This document shows positions 1 through 8,700 of a stretch of 64,000 nt of DNA, in pieces. Numbering within the stretch: position 1 is the stretch's first letter; every line of letters starts with the position of its first letter. Position numbers and translations under genes: made by a program. A model generated the notes under the pieces. It was not told where the DNA came from. It was given only the letters and a program-made list of their open reading frames with translations, and did no database searches. Source of the stretch: Pseudoalteromonas viridis (GTDB lineage Bacteria; Pseudomonadota; Gammaproteobacteria; Enterobacterales; Alteromonadaceae); NCBI RefSeq assembly GCF_017742995.1, contig NZ_CP072425.1, positions 2,108,001 to 2,172,000 on the forward strand. The letters are read 5' to 3'.

Positions 1-1022
1 GTGCACTAAACACAGAAGATAAAGTGATCTTCAACCGTGGCGGCGAAGCCGTACTTGCCAATACCCGAACTGAACTACGTACTATCTGGGCAGAAACCAC
101 GTATAAGATGCAAGCCCTGCGTGATAACCCTGAGTGTGCTAAGCAAGAATTTGATGCGAAATTTGACGAGAAAGATCCAGGTCTTAACGTAAAACTGAGC
201 TTCGACCTAAACGAAGACGTAGCAGCACCTTACATTGCAACCGGTGCTAAGCCTAAGATGGCTATCCTACGTGAGCAAGGCGTTAACTCGCACGTTGAAA
301 TGGCAGCCGCCTTTAACCGTGCAGGTTTTGCAGCGGTAGATGTACACATGAGTGACATCCTGGAAGGTCGCTTGACGCTAGACCAGTTCAAAGGCCTTGT
401 AGCATGTGGTGGTTTCTCGTACGGTGACGTACTGGGTGCCGGTGAGGGTTGGGCTAAGTCAATCCTGTTCAATGACATGGCACGCGACCAGTTCCAAACC
501 TTCTTTGAGCGCCAGGACACCTTCAGCTTAGGTGTGTGTAACGGCTGTCAGATGCTATCAACTCTGAAAGAGCTTATCCCTGGCACTGAGCACTGGCCAC
601 GTTTTGTAACCAATAAGTCAGAGCGTTTTGAAGCACGCTTCAGCCTGGTTGAAGTACAAGAAAGCCCGTCTGTATTCTTCCAGGGCATGGCGGGCTCTCG
701 TATGCCAATCGCAGTCTCTCACGGTGAAGGCCATGCTGAGTTTGCCAACGAGGCGGCAGTTAAGGCGGCACTTGAGTCTGGCACCGTAGCCGTTCAATAC
801 GTTGATAACTTTGGTAAGCCAACCACGCAATACCCGAACAACCCGAATGGTTCACCAGAAGGGATCACAGGTATTACCTCAACGGATGGTCGTGCAACCG
901 TGATGATGCCACACCCAGAGCGTGTATTCCGTGCCGTGGCTAACTCTTGGCACCCGGACGAGTGGAAAGAAGATAGCCCGTGGATGCGCATGTTCCGCAA
1001 CGCTAGAAAGAATATCGGCTAA
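1..1022 (+). CDS. purL: Phosphoribosylformylglycinamidine synthase, C-terminal part (partial)
   Basis: This is the 3' end of the large single-chain FGAM synthase, which converts FGAR to FGAM with glutamine and ATP in purine synthesis. The reading frame is open from base 3, so the gene starts outside the window. The visible ~340 residues are the end of the synthetase domain plus the class I glutaminase domain. The nucleophile motif GVCNGCQM has its Cys codon at 537-539, and the downstream motifs SHGEGHAEF and [10 protein letters not shown] supply the His and Glu of the triad. The protein ends ...[13 protein letters not shown] strong intrinsic terminator follows 15 bases after the stop. A degraded second copy of the last ~25 codons lies just downstream. 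Confidence 0.97.
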   Translation, partial: ALNTEDKVIFNRGGEAVLANTRTELRTIWAETTYKMQALRDNPECAKQEFDAKFDEKDPGLNVKLSFDLNEDVAAPYIATGAKPKMAILREQGVNSHVEMAAAFNRAGFAAVDVHMSDILEGRLTLDQFKGLVACGGFSYGDVLGAGEGWAKSILFNDMARDQFQTFFERQDTFSLGVCNGCQMLSTLKELIPGTEHWPRFVTNKSERFEARFSLVEVQESPSVFFQGMAGSRMPIAVSHGEGHAEFANEAAVKAALESGTVAVQYVDNFGKPTTQYPNNPNGSPEGITGITSTDGRATVMMPHPERVFRAVANSWHPDEWKEDSPWMRMFRNARKNIG

Positions 1023-1037
1023 TTGTTTAGTTTGATG

Positions 1038-1065
1038 AAAAAGGTCACTTCGGTGACCTTTTTTT
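1038..1065 (+). terminator. Intrinsic terminator of purL
   Basis: Stem GGTCAC (1043-1048), TTCG tetraloop, stem GTGACC (1053-1058), then seven T (1059-1065), with an A-run on the 5' side. It is nearly identical to the second terminator at 1192-1218. Confidence 0.92.
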
Positions 1066-1079
1066 ATTGCTTGAATAAA

Positions 1080-1172
1080 GCTAACTCTTGGCAGCGATAC
1101 CCACGACAGGAGCGGAGAGGTGACAGCCCGTGGATGCGTATGTTCCGTAATGCACGTAAGAACGTGAGTTAA
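1080..1172 (+). pseudogene. Duplicated remnant of the purL 3' end
   Basis: The stretch begins with GCTAACTCTTGGCA, identical to 939-952 inside purL. It diverges for about 30 bases, then matches the purL tail again from AGCCCGTGGATGCG onward, encoding [15 protein letters not shown] and a stop at 1170-1172. A second copy of the purL terminator follows. It has no start codon of its own that I can support, although the frame is open back through the true purL stop to an ATG at 1035. The best reading is a scar of partial tandem duplication, or of replacement of purL by a diverged allele. It has the same reading frame and the same ends, so chance is very unlikely. Confidence 0.85.
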
Positions 1173-1191
1173 TAAAGAACTCTTTAGTAAG

Positions 1192-1218
1192 AAAAAGGTC
1201 ACTTCGGTGGCCTTTTTT
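1192..1218 (+). terminator. Second copy of the purL-type terminator
   Basis: A-run, GGTCAC (1197-1202), TTCG, GTGGCC (1207-1212), six T. It differs from the first copy by one A-to-G change in the 3' arm, which leaves a wobble pair. It belongs to the duplicated purL tail. Confidence 0.85.
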
Positions 1219-1375
1219 ATTGCCCTCAAATTCATCCTGTTCATGGTTTAGTATTATTTGGCCGTTATACTTTCCGTCCTTAAGTTTTTTATGTAAATAC
1301 CGATACAATGGTTGAATTATAGGTACTTCCTGTCGCAAGGGGCCGGAGGCCAATAATGACAATCAAGGAGTGAGT

Positions 1376-1918
1376 ATGGACATACAAATACACCCAGGCA
1401 GTGCTTTAGCACACAAGCCGACATCGCATACACCAGTTCGCACTAACAGCGATGAGGCTTTGAATATGGACGCCCAGCAAGAGACTCAGGATAGCGAAGA
1501 AGCGGAGGTCATACCGCCACTGCTGTCAAAAGAGCTTGATGAAGAAGCGAGCCAGTACAAAGAAGATAATCCGGTATTTGAAGAGGATTATGAGGATCTG
1601 GAGAAAGCCATGGAGCTCATCCAGGCGCTGATCCGTAAGCTGCAGGCGCAAATCAACAAGCTGATGCAGTCTGTACAGCAGCGTCATCTGCAAGTGCAGC
1701 AACATGAGGAAACACAAGCACCATCGGACTCAAGGCCCATTGAGCACATAGGGTTAAAACAATATCGTGATCACTCTAAGGTGGACGAAATAGAGGTGCT
1801 TGAGCAGCAGCTGTCTGAATACAAACAACAGGAAGCCGATATTCGGGTCAATATGATCAAAATGATCCTCGCTGAGCGAGAGCGGCTGGAAGAACTCAAA
1901 CGTAAGGGTAAGTTGTAA
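1376..1918 (+). CDS. Coiled-coil protein of unknown function
   Basis: I do not recognise a family. The protein has ~180 residues and no signal peptide or membrane segment. The first ~50 residues look disordered and polar. An acidic stretch follows at about 45-75 (EEDYEDLEKAME). Two heptad-rich segments follow, at ~75-115 (LIQALIRKLQAQINKLMQSV) and ~140-180 (ending ERERLEELKRKGKL), so a dimeric or antiparallel coiled coil is likely. The start is set by AAGGAG at 1365-1370, five bases before ATG 1376; a GTG at 1370 overlaps that ribosome site and is less likely. It stands alone between the purL scar and ydbH. It may be a lineage-specific cytoplasmic or scaffold protein. No function is claimed. 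Confidence 0.8.
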   Translation: MDIQIHPGSALAHKPTSHTPVRTNSDEALNMDAQQETQDSEEAEVIPPLLSKELDEEASQYKEDNPVFEEDYEDLEKAMELIQALIRKLQAQINKLMQSVQQRHLQVQQHEETQAPSDSRPIEHIGLKQYRDHSKVDEIEVLEQQLSEYKQQEADIRVNMIKMILAERERLEELKRKGKL

Positions 1919-1985
1919 GCAAATTTAGCGGCCAAGATGCTGACTAACTTGTAAGGGACTTTTGCAAACTTAACATCTTCTTACT

Positions 1986-4643
1986 GTGGCAGACATTACA
2001 TCGCCACCAAGATCCCTTACACTTATGCAAGTTTTCAATAAGTACCTGATAGCGATGCGGCGTTTTTTTCTTATTCTGTTATTTGCCCTGTTTACGATAG
2101 GGATCACTGTTTATTATTTTCGCGTGCCACTGACACTTACTATTGGCAAACAGATACTGACTGAAGAGCAGGGCTTGCTGGAGTGCTTAGACTGGTCTGT
2201 CGACAGCTGGGACAGACTGGCCATCGAGCGGCTGTGCTGGCGCAGTGATGCCATTTCGGTGGAGCTCAGTAATGCCACCTTTGATGGCGACCATTTGCAG
2301 GTGGGTAATATGAATGTGGTCCATCGTGCAGTTCAGACAGCTAGCGACACTGAGGTGGCGCATACGCCTGCGCCTTTACAGCTTGATTTACCAGAGGGCA
2401 TGCCGACACTCCAGGTTGAGGCGCTCACCGTATCGAGCCCCTTGTTGCCAGCGCCGCTGAACCTGAGCGTAACCCAGCGCGATGACTTTGCGTTTATTAT
2501 AAGCGGGGATGTGAAAGCCGACATTGACTTGTACGACACTGAGCTGCGTACCACATTGGATTTATCCAGCCCGGTTGTACAGACGTTGTTGCGCCAGGCT
2601 AACTTGCCGGTTTCAGTGTCGGCTTTGACGGGGGTTGTTGAAACCCATTTTGATGGCCTGACGGTCAACGCAGATATCCAGTTACAGAGCACATTGAACT
2701 ATGCCTTGCCTCAGTGTCAGCCTGAAGCTCAGATCAATGGTGTGATCGCCGCACAGTGGGATCTGAGTAATCAAAGTGGCAAGGTGGATCTGAGCCAGTT
2801 GCCCGTCGACGTAAGTGCACCTGAGTGTGGATCGCTGCTTGCAAAGCTTCCTCAGTCTTGGCAAAACAGCCTTTGGTCGGCACAGTGGCAAGTCCATATC
2901 GCTGAGCCGGTGACGCTGAATGCGGATAAGATAAGCTTGCCTGAATTGCGTGTCTCTGCTGGCAATGGGGCAACTTTAGCAACGCTCAGCGACTTGGCAT
3001 ATTCGCTTGGTGGACAGCAGGTGCGCAGTAAACTGATGCTCTCACATCAAAGCGACGCGCTTAATCTGCTGGAGGCACAAGTCGATGTTTTGCTTGAAGG
3101 CTCGCAGTTGGATAGCAAGGGCACGGTCAACCTTGAGGTGGCGCAGGCGCCAGCTGAGCTGCCCGTTAACTGGCAGGACGTCACTTTACGCAGCGAGTTT
3201 ACGTTGCAGGGCACCGTCACAGAGCAGCTAAATGTGACCTTTAAGATGCAACCTCAGGCAGATTCTGTGACAGCAGAAAATCTCAGCCTGGAGGCGCTTT
3301 CGACGACTCTGTCTGGCCAAGCCGCGTTCGACCTGACTCAGCAAAGTGCGGTAGCGACAAAAGCCCCAATTAAATTGCTGCAATGGCAGCTCAATTCTGA
3401 TGTGGAGCGTTATTTGATAAGCGGCGTACAGGGGCGTAATCTCAGCGTCACAGGACATGGTGATATCAATGCCTTGCTGACAGCCACCGTGCATAGCGAT
3501 ATTCGGGTTGGCTCATTTAAACGTCAGGAAGTAAGAGGCAAAGACTTACATCAGCAGCTTGAGTTCAGTGGTCAATTGCACAGCGAGGGGCCGGTTGGCA
3601 AGCTAACGGGCAGCTCGGTGATTGAGCTGCTGGCTCACCCTCAATTGGTGCTCAGAGATGTCGAGATGCGAACGAGCGGCAGTATTGCGGGAAGTGAACA
3701 ACTGGCACTGAATCATACACTCACTCTGGATAACCTGGAGCTACAACTGGCGCATCGTCTGGAAGCTGGGTTAATGCCATTTACCCTGACACTGGCCGAT
3801 CATGGCTTGGGTGCAGTTCAGTCACTGGCCAACCAATTTGTGCCTAAACTTAAAATTGAACAGGGTCTGATCAATGCTCAGGTTACAGGAGAGCTGACGC
3901 GCCAGACTTTTGATTTTGAAATGAATGTGGATGATGCCGCGTTTCTATATGAGCACCACTATGTGTCGGAGCTGGACTTGCCAATGAAAGGGAAGTGGCA
4001 TGGGGGTGAGCTGATGATCGAACCTGCGCCACTGAGTATCACCGAGGTGCGCTCGGGCGCTGTGCTGACAGACGTGCAAGGTCAGATAACCTCAGACAGC
4101 AACATGCCGGTGTTACGTCAGTTCAGGGCTAATGTGTTTGGTGGCCAGTTAGCGGCTGAGCAGATCCTACTGAGTAAGCAGGATCAGGAGATAGTAGTGA
4201 CGGCCAGCGACCTTGACCTGATGTTGATCTCAGAAGCGGGCCGGGAGTCCGGGGTGGAGCTGCACGGCCAGGTATCCGGTAGGTTGCCGGTTTTCATACG
4301 CAACGGGCAGGCCGAGATCCGGGATGGCTACCTCAGCAATGTGGTGGATAGTATGCTCAAGGTAGAGGATAATGCGTCATTCAACGCCTTAAAGGCTCAG
4401 CGTCCGGAATTACAAACGGTGTTTGGTGTACTGGACGAGTTGAGTATTGAAACACTAAGTGCCGACGTGAACATGGCACAAGACGGGCAGCTGGAATTGG
4501 CTGTGAAAATCGTCGGTGAAAACAAGCAGCAAAAACAGCCCGTGAATTTTAATTATACGCACAGTGAAAATATTTATACCCTGTTCAGGGCATTGCGCCT
4601 GAGTGATGAAATTACTCAGGAAGTAGAAAAAGCTTTAAACTAA
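1986..4643 (+). CDS. ydbH: YdbH-type AsmA-like intermembrane lipid transport protein
   Basis: A large (~870-885 aa) envelope protein with one N-terminal membrane anchor (FFLILLFALFTIGITVYYF). A long, beta-rich periplasmic region follows, typical of the AsmA-like/YdbH (dicarboxylate transport-like) family. In E. coli, YdbH, TamB and YhdP are partly redundant in moving phospholipids from inner to outer membrane. YdbH needs the small lipoprotein YnbE, and YdbL modulates the pair. All three genes are adjacent here in that order, which strongly supports the call. The start is unresolved: GTG 1986 gives the longest frame, ATG 2025 and ATG 2055 are alternatives, and none has a good ribosome site. 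The end is followed 15 bases later by ynbE with its own TAGGAGC site. Confidence 0.88.
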   Translation: MADITSPPRSLTLMQVFNKYLIAMRRFFLILLFALFTIGITVYYFRVPLTLTIGKQILTEEQGLLECLDWSVDSWDRLAIERLCWRSDAISVELSNATFDGDHLQVGNMNVVHRAVQTASDTEVAHTPAPLQLDLPEGMPTLQVEALTVSSPLLPAPLNLSVTQRDDFAFIISGDVKADIDLYDTELRTTLDLSSPVVQTLLRQANLPVSVSALTGVVETHFDGLTVNADIQLQSTLNYALPQCQPEAQINGVIAAQWDLSNQSGKVDLSQLPVDVSAPECGSLLAKLPQSWQNSLWSAQWQVHIAEPVTLNADKISLPELRVSAGNGATLATLSDLAYSLGGQQVRSKLMLSHQSDALNLLEAQVDVLLEGSQLDSKGTVNLEVAQAPAELPVNWQDVTLRSEFTLQGTVTEQLNVTFKMQPQADSVTAENLSLEALSTTLSGQAAFDLTQQSAVATKAPIKLLQWQLNSDVERYLISGVQGRNLSVTGHGDINALLTATVHSDIRVGSFKRQEVRGKDLHQQLEFSGQLHSEGPVGKLTGSSVIELLAHPQLVLRDVEMRTSGSIAGSEQLALNHTLTLDNLELQLAHRLEAGLMPFTLTLADHGLGAVQSLANQFVPKLKIEQGLINAQVTGELTRQTFDFEMNVDDAAFLYEHHYVSELDLPMKGKWHGGELMIEPAPLSITEVRSGAVLTDVQGQITSDSNMPVLRQFRANVFGGQLAAEQILLSKQDQEIVVTASDLDLMLISEAGRESGVELHGQVSGRLPVFIRNGQAEIRDGYLSNVVDSMLKVEDNASFNALKAQRPELQTVFGVLDELSIETLSADVNMAQDGQLELAVKIVGENKQQKQPVNFNYTHSENIYTLFRALRLSDEITQEVEKALN

Positions 4644-4658
4644 TAGGAGCAACTCAGC

Positions 4659-4838
4659 ATGAAATGGATGCTAACTTTGGTGTTCGCTGTTTTGGTATCG
4701 GCCTGTACACATAAAGTACAGGTAGAAACCAAAGAGCCAATCACCATCAACTTAAACGTCAAAGTTGACCACGAGATCCGTGTTAAGGTCGACAAAGAGC
4801 TGGACGATCTGTTCAGCGATGACAGTGAACTATTCTAA
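4659..4838 (+). CDS. ynbE: YnbE-like outer-membrane lipoprotein
   Basis: A 59-residue protein. It has a lipoprotein signal peptide with lipobox VSAC (Cys16), then a short mature part containing PITINLNVKVDHEIRVKVDK, which matches the YnbE family. The known role is an outer-membrane partner that oligomerises and bridges to YdbH. It is preceded by TAGGAGC eight bases before the ATG. It sits 15 bases after ydbH and 11 before ydbL, so the three are one transcription unit. Its length is normal for the family. Confidence 0.9.
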   Translation: MKWMLTLVFAVLVSACTHKVQVETKEPITINLNVKVDHEIRVKVDKELDDLFSDDSELF

Positions 4839-4849
4839 GGAGCCAGATC

Positions 4850-5170
4850 ATGAACGCATCTAAGTTACTCACCACGATTGCCGCAGCTTGTATGAGCTTT
4901 TCGGTATTAGCCATTTCTCTGGATGACGCAAAGTCCCAGGGTTTGGTTGGCGAAACCGCAACGGGCTATCTGGGTGTGATTAAGGGCAGCAGCGAAGTGA
5001 ATAAGCTGGTAGAGGAAGTCAACAGCAAGCGTAAAGCAAAGTATCAGCAGCTGGCCAAGAAAAACGGCATCAGCCTGAGCCAGGTTGAAGTTATGGCTGC
5101 CAAGAAAACCTTTGCCAAAACCGCACCCGGTCACTTTGTTAAAGTAGACGGTAAGTGGGTTAAAAAGTAA
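4850..5170 (+). CDS. ydbL: YdbL family protein (DUF1318)
   Basis: A 106-residue secreted protein with a signal peptide (SKLLTTIAAACMSFSVLA, cleavage near LA-IS). The mature part carries the family pattern SLDDAKSQGLVGETATGYLG and VNSKRKAKYQQLAKKNG. It is the third member of ydbH-ynbE-ydbL. In E. coli it is periplasmic and thought to act as a chaperone or modulator of YdbH-YnbE. The ribosome site AAGGAG lies in the ynbE stop region, so translation of the two is probably coupled. Confidence 0.93.
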   Translation: MNASKLLTTIAAACMSFSVLAISLDDAKSQGLVGETATGYLGVIKGSSEVNKLVEEVNSKRKAKYQQLAKKNGISLSQVEVMAAKKTFAKTAPGHFVKVDGKWVKK

Positions 5171-5200
5171 CAGTGTGGGCGGCATAGTCCGCCCTGACTT

Positions 5201-5746
5201 TTATTTTTCTTGCAGGCACTGGCGCAGTAACTGTTGCCAGAACGCAGTCCCTTTTCTGCGTGCCAGTCGGATATTGTTATCCGGTATTGACTCGGGATCA
5301 TCATAACTTTCCAATGCTTCAGCCATGCTGGCTTCACGGATCACGTGTAAAGCCGGGTAGGGCGCACGATTCGTGTAGTTGGCTGGGTCGTCCTCTTCTG
5401 CATCTGCAAATACATAATCCGGATGGAAGTTGGCCAGCTGGAAAATACCTTCATAGCCTTGTGCAACCAGCAGCGCGTTTGCCAGGTCCACCAGATCTAA
5501 AAACGCGTCAAAATCGGCAAAGCCCTGAGTGAAAATAAGCAGGCTGGTTTCGCGCTCTGGTGTCTGCGTCAGTGCCTGGCACTCATCCAGCATATCCATC
5601 ACGGCATCTTCGGGAGATTGCGACTCACAGACTCGATAGTGAATCGCGTTTTGCTCAACTTCCTTGCGGGCAAATGGACAAAAGTTGTATTTGACGATCA
5701 CTGAGCTGACCCAGTTTTGCATCGCTTTGACGGCAATATGGTGCAT
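5201..5746 (-). CDS. DUF1415 family protein
   Basis: A soluble 181-residue protein of the conserved gammaproteobacterial DUF1415 family; the function is unknown. Visible features are CPFA near residue 23, a central TLLIF..GFADFDAFLDLVDLANALL segment, and PDYVFADAEEDDPANYTNRAPYP with HVIREASMAEALES, which looks like a conserved active-site-like region. The ATG directly abuts the waaA stop (TAAATG), so it is translated with waaA as the second gene of that operon. Confidence 0.88.
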   Translation of the reverse strand: MHHIAVKAMQNWVSSVIVKYNFCPFARKEVEQNAIHYRVCESQSPEDAVMDMLDECQALTQTPERETSLLIFTQGFADFDAFLDLVDLANALLVAQGYEGIFQLANFHPDYVFADAEEDDPANYTNRAPYPALHVIREASMAEALESYDDPESIPDNNIRLARRKGTAFWQQLLRQCLQEK

Positions 5747-7027
5747 TTATTTTTCCAAAAGAGAGTTGATCATAGTAATACTGCGCGCAATGGCGCCCTG
5801 GTTGCGAGCCAGGCAAGCCTGTGCCTGTGTGCCCAATTCTGTTGCACGTTGCGCTGAACTTAAATATGCGAATAAAGTATCGGCTAACTGGCGTGAGTCA
5901 GCCACTTCAATCGCACCTTGCAGTGCAAACAGTTCAGGATAGATATGGGCAAAGTTATAAGTGTGGGGCCCGGTCAGCACGCCGACCGAACAAGCCGCTG
6001 CTTCAAGTGGGTTATGACCACCGCGCTCAATTAGGCTGCCGCCAATGTAGGCGATTTGCCCACATCCGTATAACAGTTTCAGCTCGCCCAAAGTGTCTGC
6101 CAGCAAAACTTCAGAGGATACTGTGTATGTTTGGCTTCGGCGGCTATAGCTGAACCCCTGAGCTTCAATTAATGCCGCGACTTTGTCGAACTGCTCCGGG
6201 TGCCTGGGCGCAATAATTAACAGCGCATCGGGCAGTTGGGTTAACAATTGCTGATGCGCTGCCAATACCTGCTCGTGTTCTATAGGGTGTGTTGAACCCG
6301 CGACCCAAACGGGACGCATGCCCAGTTGTGCCTTAATATCGTTAATTTTATCCTGCTGGCTATCATCCAGTGCGATATCAAACTTGATTGAGCCCGTTAC
6401 TGTGACTTTATCCTGAGCCAAGCCCAGCTTCACAAAACGCGCTGCATCATCCTGGTTGTGGCTGGCCAGCATGTCTATCTGGCTCATGATAAAACGACTC
6501 AATGGGGCAACTTTTTGGTATCCAGCGAAGGATTTTTCAGACAAGCGGGCATTGATCACCGCAACCGGGCAGTGTGCATGGCGGGCATAATAAAACAGGT
6601 TTGGCCATAACTCAGTTTCCAGTACCAATAATACCTTTGGTCGCAATTGCCGGATAAAGCGTCGTGTCGCGAAGGCAAAATCTATTGGTAAATAGCAGAT
6701 GGTGATATCTCGCGCACTGTTGCCGAATTGCTGAGTCAGCTGTTCGCGACCGGTTGGGGTGTTACAGGTCAATACAAACGGGGCATTCGGGTGTTCTTTT
6801 AAAAGCGCTTGGATAAGCGGCGTAGCAGCCAGGACTTCTCCTACGGAGGCACAGTGGATTATGACCGCCTGCTCAGCACTGCTTTTGGCCACTGAGCCGA
6901 AGCGCTCCGAGAAATGCGCTTTATAAAGCGGATTCTTTTTTCCTCTGATAACGTACAGATACAGCACAATGACGGGGCACAATGCCAGCAGCAGCAGGGA
7001 GTATAAATGTCTAATCATGGCAGCCAT
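5747..7027 (-). CDS. waaA: 3-deoxy-D-manno-octulosonic acid (Kdo) transferase
   Basis: Inner-membrane, cytoplasm-facing GT30 enzyme that transfers Kdo from CMP-Kdo to the lipid A precursor. The N-terminal membrane anchor (LYSLLLLALCPVIVLYLYV) is followed by the N-lobe with HCASVGEV and then the GT-B C-lobe with VAGSTHPIEHEQVL and YIGGSLIERGGHNPLE. The 426-residue length is typical. ATG 7027 and ATG 7018 are both possible; neither has a clear ribosome site. It is divergent from the Wzi-like gene. KdkA and heptose genes follow nearby, so LPS core assembly is clustered. The enzyme may add one or two Kdo; the kdkA neighbour hints at a single, phosphorylated Kdo (inference). Confidence 0.95.
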   Translation of the reverse strand: MAAMIRHLYSLLLLALCPVIVLYLYVIRGKKNPLYKAHFSERFGSVAKSSAEQAVIIHCASVGEVLAATPLIQALLKEHPNAPFVLTCNTPTGREQLTQQFGNSARDITICYLPIDFAFATRRFIRQLRPKVLLVLETELWPNLFYYARHAHCPVAVINARLSEKSFAGYQKVAPLSRFIMSQIDMLASHNQDDAARFVKLGLAQDKVTVTGSIKFDIALDDSQQDKINDIKAQLGMRPVWVAGSTHPIEHEQVLAAHQQLLTQLPDALLIIAPRHPEQFDKVAALIEAQGFSYSRRSQTYTVSSEVLLADTLGELKLLYGCGQIAYIGGSLIERGGHNPLEAAACSVGVLTGPHTYNFAHIYPELFALQGAIEVADSRQLADTLFAYLSSAQRATELGTQAQACLARNQGAIARSITMINSLLEK

Positions 7028-7164
7028 CAGTATAAAAAACGCTTATTTTAACTTGTCGGCCTGAAAAAGCGATAAACACGTACAAATTATCACAGTTGCC
7101 TTGGTGCTCAGCGGGCGGGAATTTGCTAGGATCGGGCAAAATCTCCAACTTTAAAGGTTTTAAG

Positions 7165-8613
7165 TTGTCCTTTCGTACTATCACGCTTTCTTCTTTGTGT
7201 CTGCTGGGTGCAGCGCAGGCTATTGCTATGCCAACGGCATTTTTACCTTTGGGTAAAGATAACATCCTGGAATATCAAATTGATCAGATGTTTGCTTTGA
7301 CTGGTACCATGCCAATGTCTAAGCCGTATCGTATCACTGAAATCAATAAGACCTTACTTAAGCTTGAAACTCTAGACTCTGGCTTACATCAAAGTATTAA
7401 AGCGCGATTAGCGCCGTATCTTGAAAGTGATGCAATTACTCGTCGTGGCATTAAGCTAAGAGTAGATTCTGGCGACGTGCAACAGCTAGCCAATGACCGA
7501 GGAAACTATAGCAGTGAGTATGCCGAGCTCTCATTCGATGGGATCTGGCGTGGCAGTGATTCTAGCCTGGTTCAAATCGGGGCAGAGTATCGTGTCGATG
7601 CGGGCAAGGTTGTGCCTTACAACACTTTTTATGCTTTAGGCGGAGATAACCTGCAACTTACTTTGGGTTACAAAGAGCACTGGTTCTCACCATTCAAACA
7701 TGGTGCCATGGTGTATTCAAACAATGCCAAGCCTTCATTATCGGCATCTTTGGGGTTAAATCTGCCGTTAGATAATTGGTGGAACTTTGATTTTGAGCTG
7801 TTTTACTCTGAGCTGGAACATGTAGAGAAAGGTATCGTGTATCAGGGCCAGCTGCATGATGGCACACCTAAGCTGGCTGGAACGCATATCAGCTTCGAGC
7901 CGCTGGACAATTGGAAAATCGGTATCAACCGTATGATGCAGTTCGGTGGAGGACCGAGAGAAGTCGATTTTAAAGATGTAGTAAAAGCCTACTTTGATCC
8001 TGCAGGCAATGACAATCGCGGTCTTACCGGCAGTATAGATAATGAACTGGGCGATCAGTGGGCCACCATTACCAGTACCTTTACAACGCAATGGCTGACG
8101 CCGGTACAGTGGTATCTTGAATATGGTGGGGAAGACACCAAAAATCACAAAAATTACCAGTTTGGTAATACCGTTGCCAGCTTTGGCGTGTTTTTACCGG
8201 CATTGACGCCTGATATCACTCTGCGTTACGAGTATACAAATATCCATAGCCTCTGGTATGTCAATGAAATTTATGCAAAAGCGGGCAATACAATAGATGG
8301 CTTTGTGGTAGGGCATGCTGCGGCGAATCAACGCACATTTGGTGATGCGGCCCCTACTGATGTTCAGACGTTGGAAGTCAGCTATCGAGAGAACCTGGAT
8401 TCTTTATGGCGTGTAAAAGCCTCAGTCATTGATAATGCCAGTAATTATCTCAATGAACAGGGTCGGATCGGGGATGCCTACGAGCTGGCTTCTGAGCTGT
8501 CTGTTTCTAACACCCGACGCCTCTATGACAAGCAGGTAGAGACAGCACTGACCTATGGCAAAGATGTGTTTGGTGAAAACTACACTTGGCTATCTGTCAA
8601 TGTATACTGGTAA
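7165..8613 (+). CDS. Wzi-like capsule assembly outer-membrane protein
   Basis: An outer-membrane beta-barrel of ~482 residues resembling the Wzi (capsule assembly) family. It has a Sec signal peptide (FRTITLSSLCLLGAAQAIA) and a small N-terminal alpha-helical part. Alternating aromatic strands follow, such as GIWRGSDSSLVQIGAEYR and WWNFDFELFYSEL, with a final strand ending in aromatic residues (LSVNVYW). E. coli Wzi is a lectin anchoring capsule to the surface. Here no capsule gene cluster is visible, so surface polysaccharide retention is only inferred. The start chosen is TTG 7165, with AAAGG seven bases upstream and the signal peptide directly after it. Upstream in-frame starts would add a non-hydrophobic tail. 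Confidence 0.82.
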   Translation: MSFRTITLSSLCLLGAAQAIAMPTAFLPLGKDNILEYQIDQMFALTGTMPMSKPYRITEINKTLLKLETLDSGLHQSIKARLAPYLESDAITRRGIKLRVDSGDVQQLANDRGNYSSEYAELSFDGIWRGSDSSLVQIGAEYRVDAGKVVPYNTFYALGGDNLQLTLGYKEHWFSPFKHGAMVYSNNAKPSLSASLGLNLPLDNWWNFDFELFYSELEHVEKGIVYQGQLHDGTPKLAGTHISFEPLDNWKIGINRMMQFGGGPREVDFKDVVKAYFDPAGNDNRGLTGSIDNELGDQWATITSTFTTQWLTPVQWYLEYGGEDTKNHKNYQFGNTVASFGVFLPALTPDITLRYEYTNIHSLWYVNEIYAKAGNTIDGFVVGHAAANQRTFGDAAPTDVQTLEVSYRENLDSLWRVKASVIDNASNYLNEQGRIGDAYELASELSVSNTRRLYDKQVETALTYGKDVFGENYTWLSVNVYW

Positions 8614-8630
8614 CGCTACACAGCGTTACC
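8609..8630 (+). terminator. Hairpin overlapping the stop codon of the Wzi-like gene
   Basis: A perfect 9-bp stem GGTAACGCT / AGCGTTACC with loop ACAC, followed by ATTTAATTTA. The stop codon TAA (8611-8613) lies in the 5' arm. Confidence 0.65.
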
Positions 8631-8700
8631 ATTTAATTTAACACGGGTTAGTTTTGACTTTGCAACGAATACAGAGTCGCATTATTTATTAAGGATCACT

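Noticed and set aside
879..1362. Minus-strand open frames over the end of purL and the downstream gap
   Set aside because: They run through the two purL terminators and have repeated KKGHRSD text that is only the antisense of the terminator copies.
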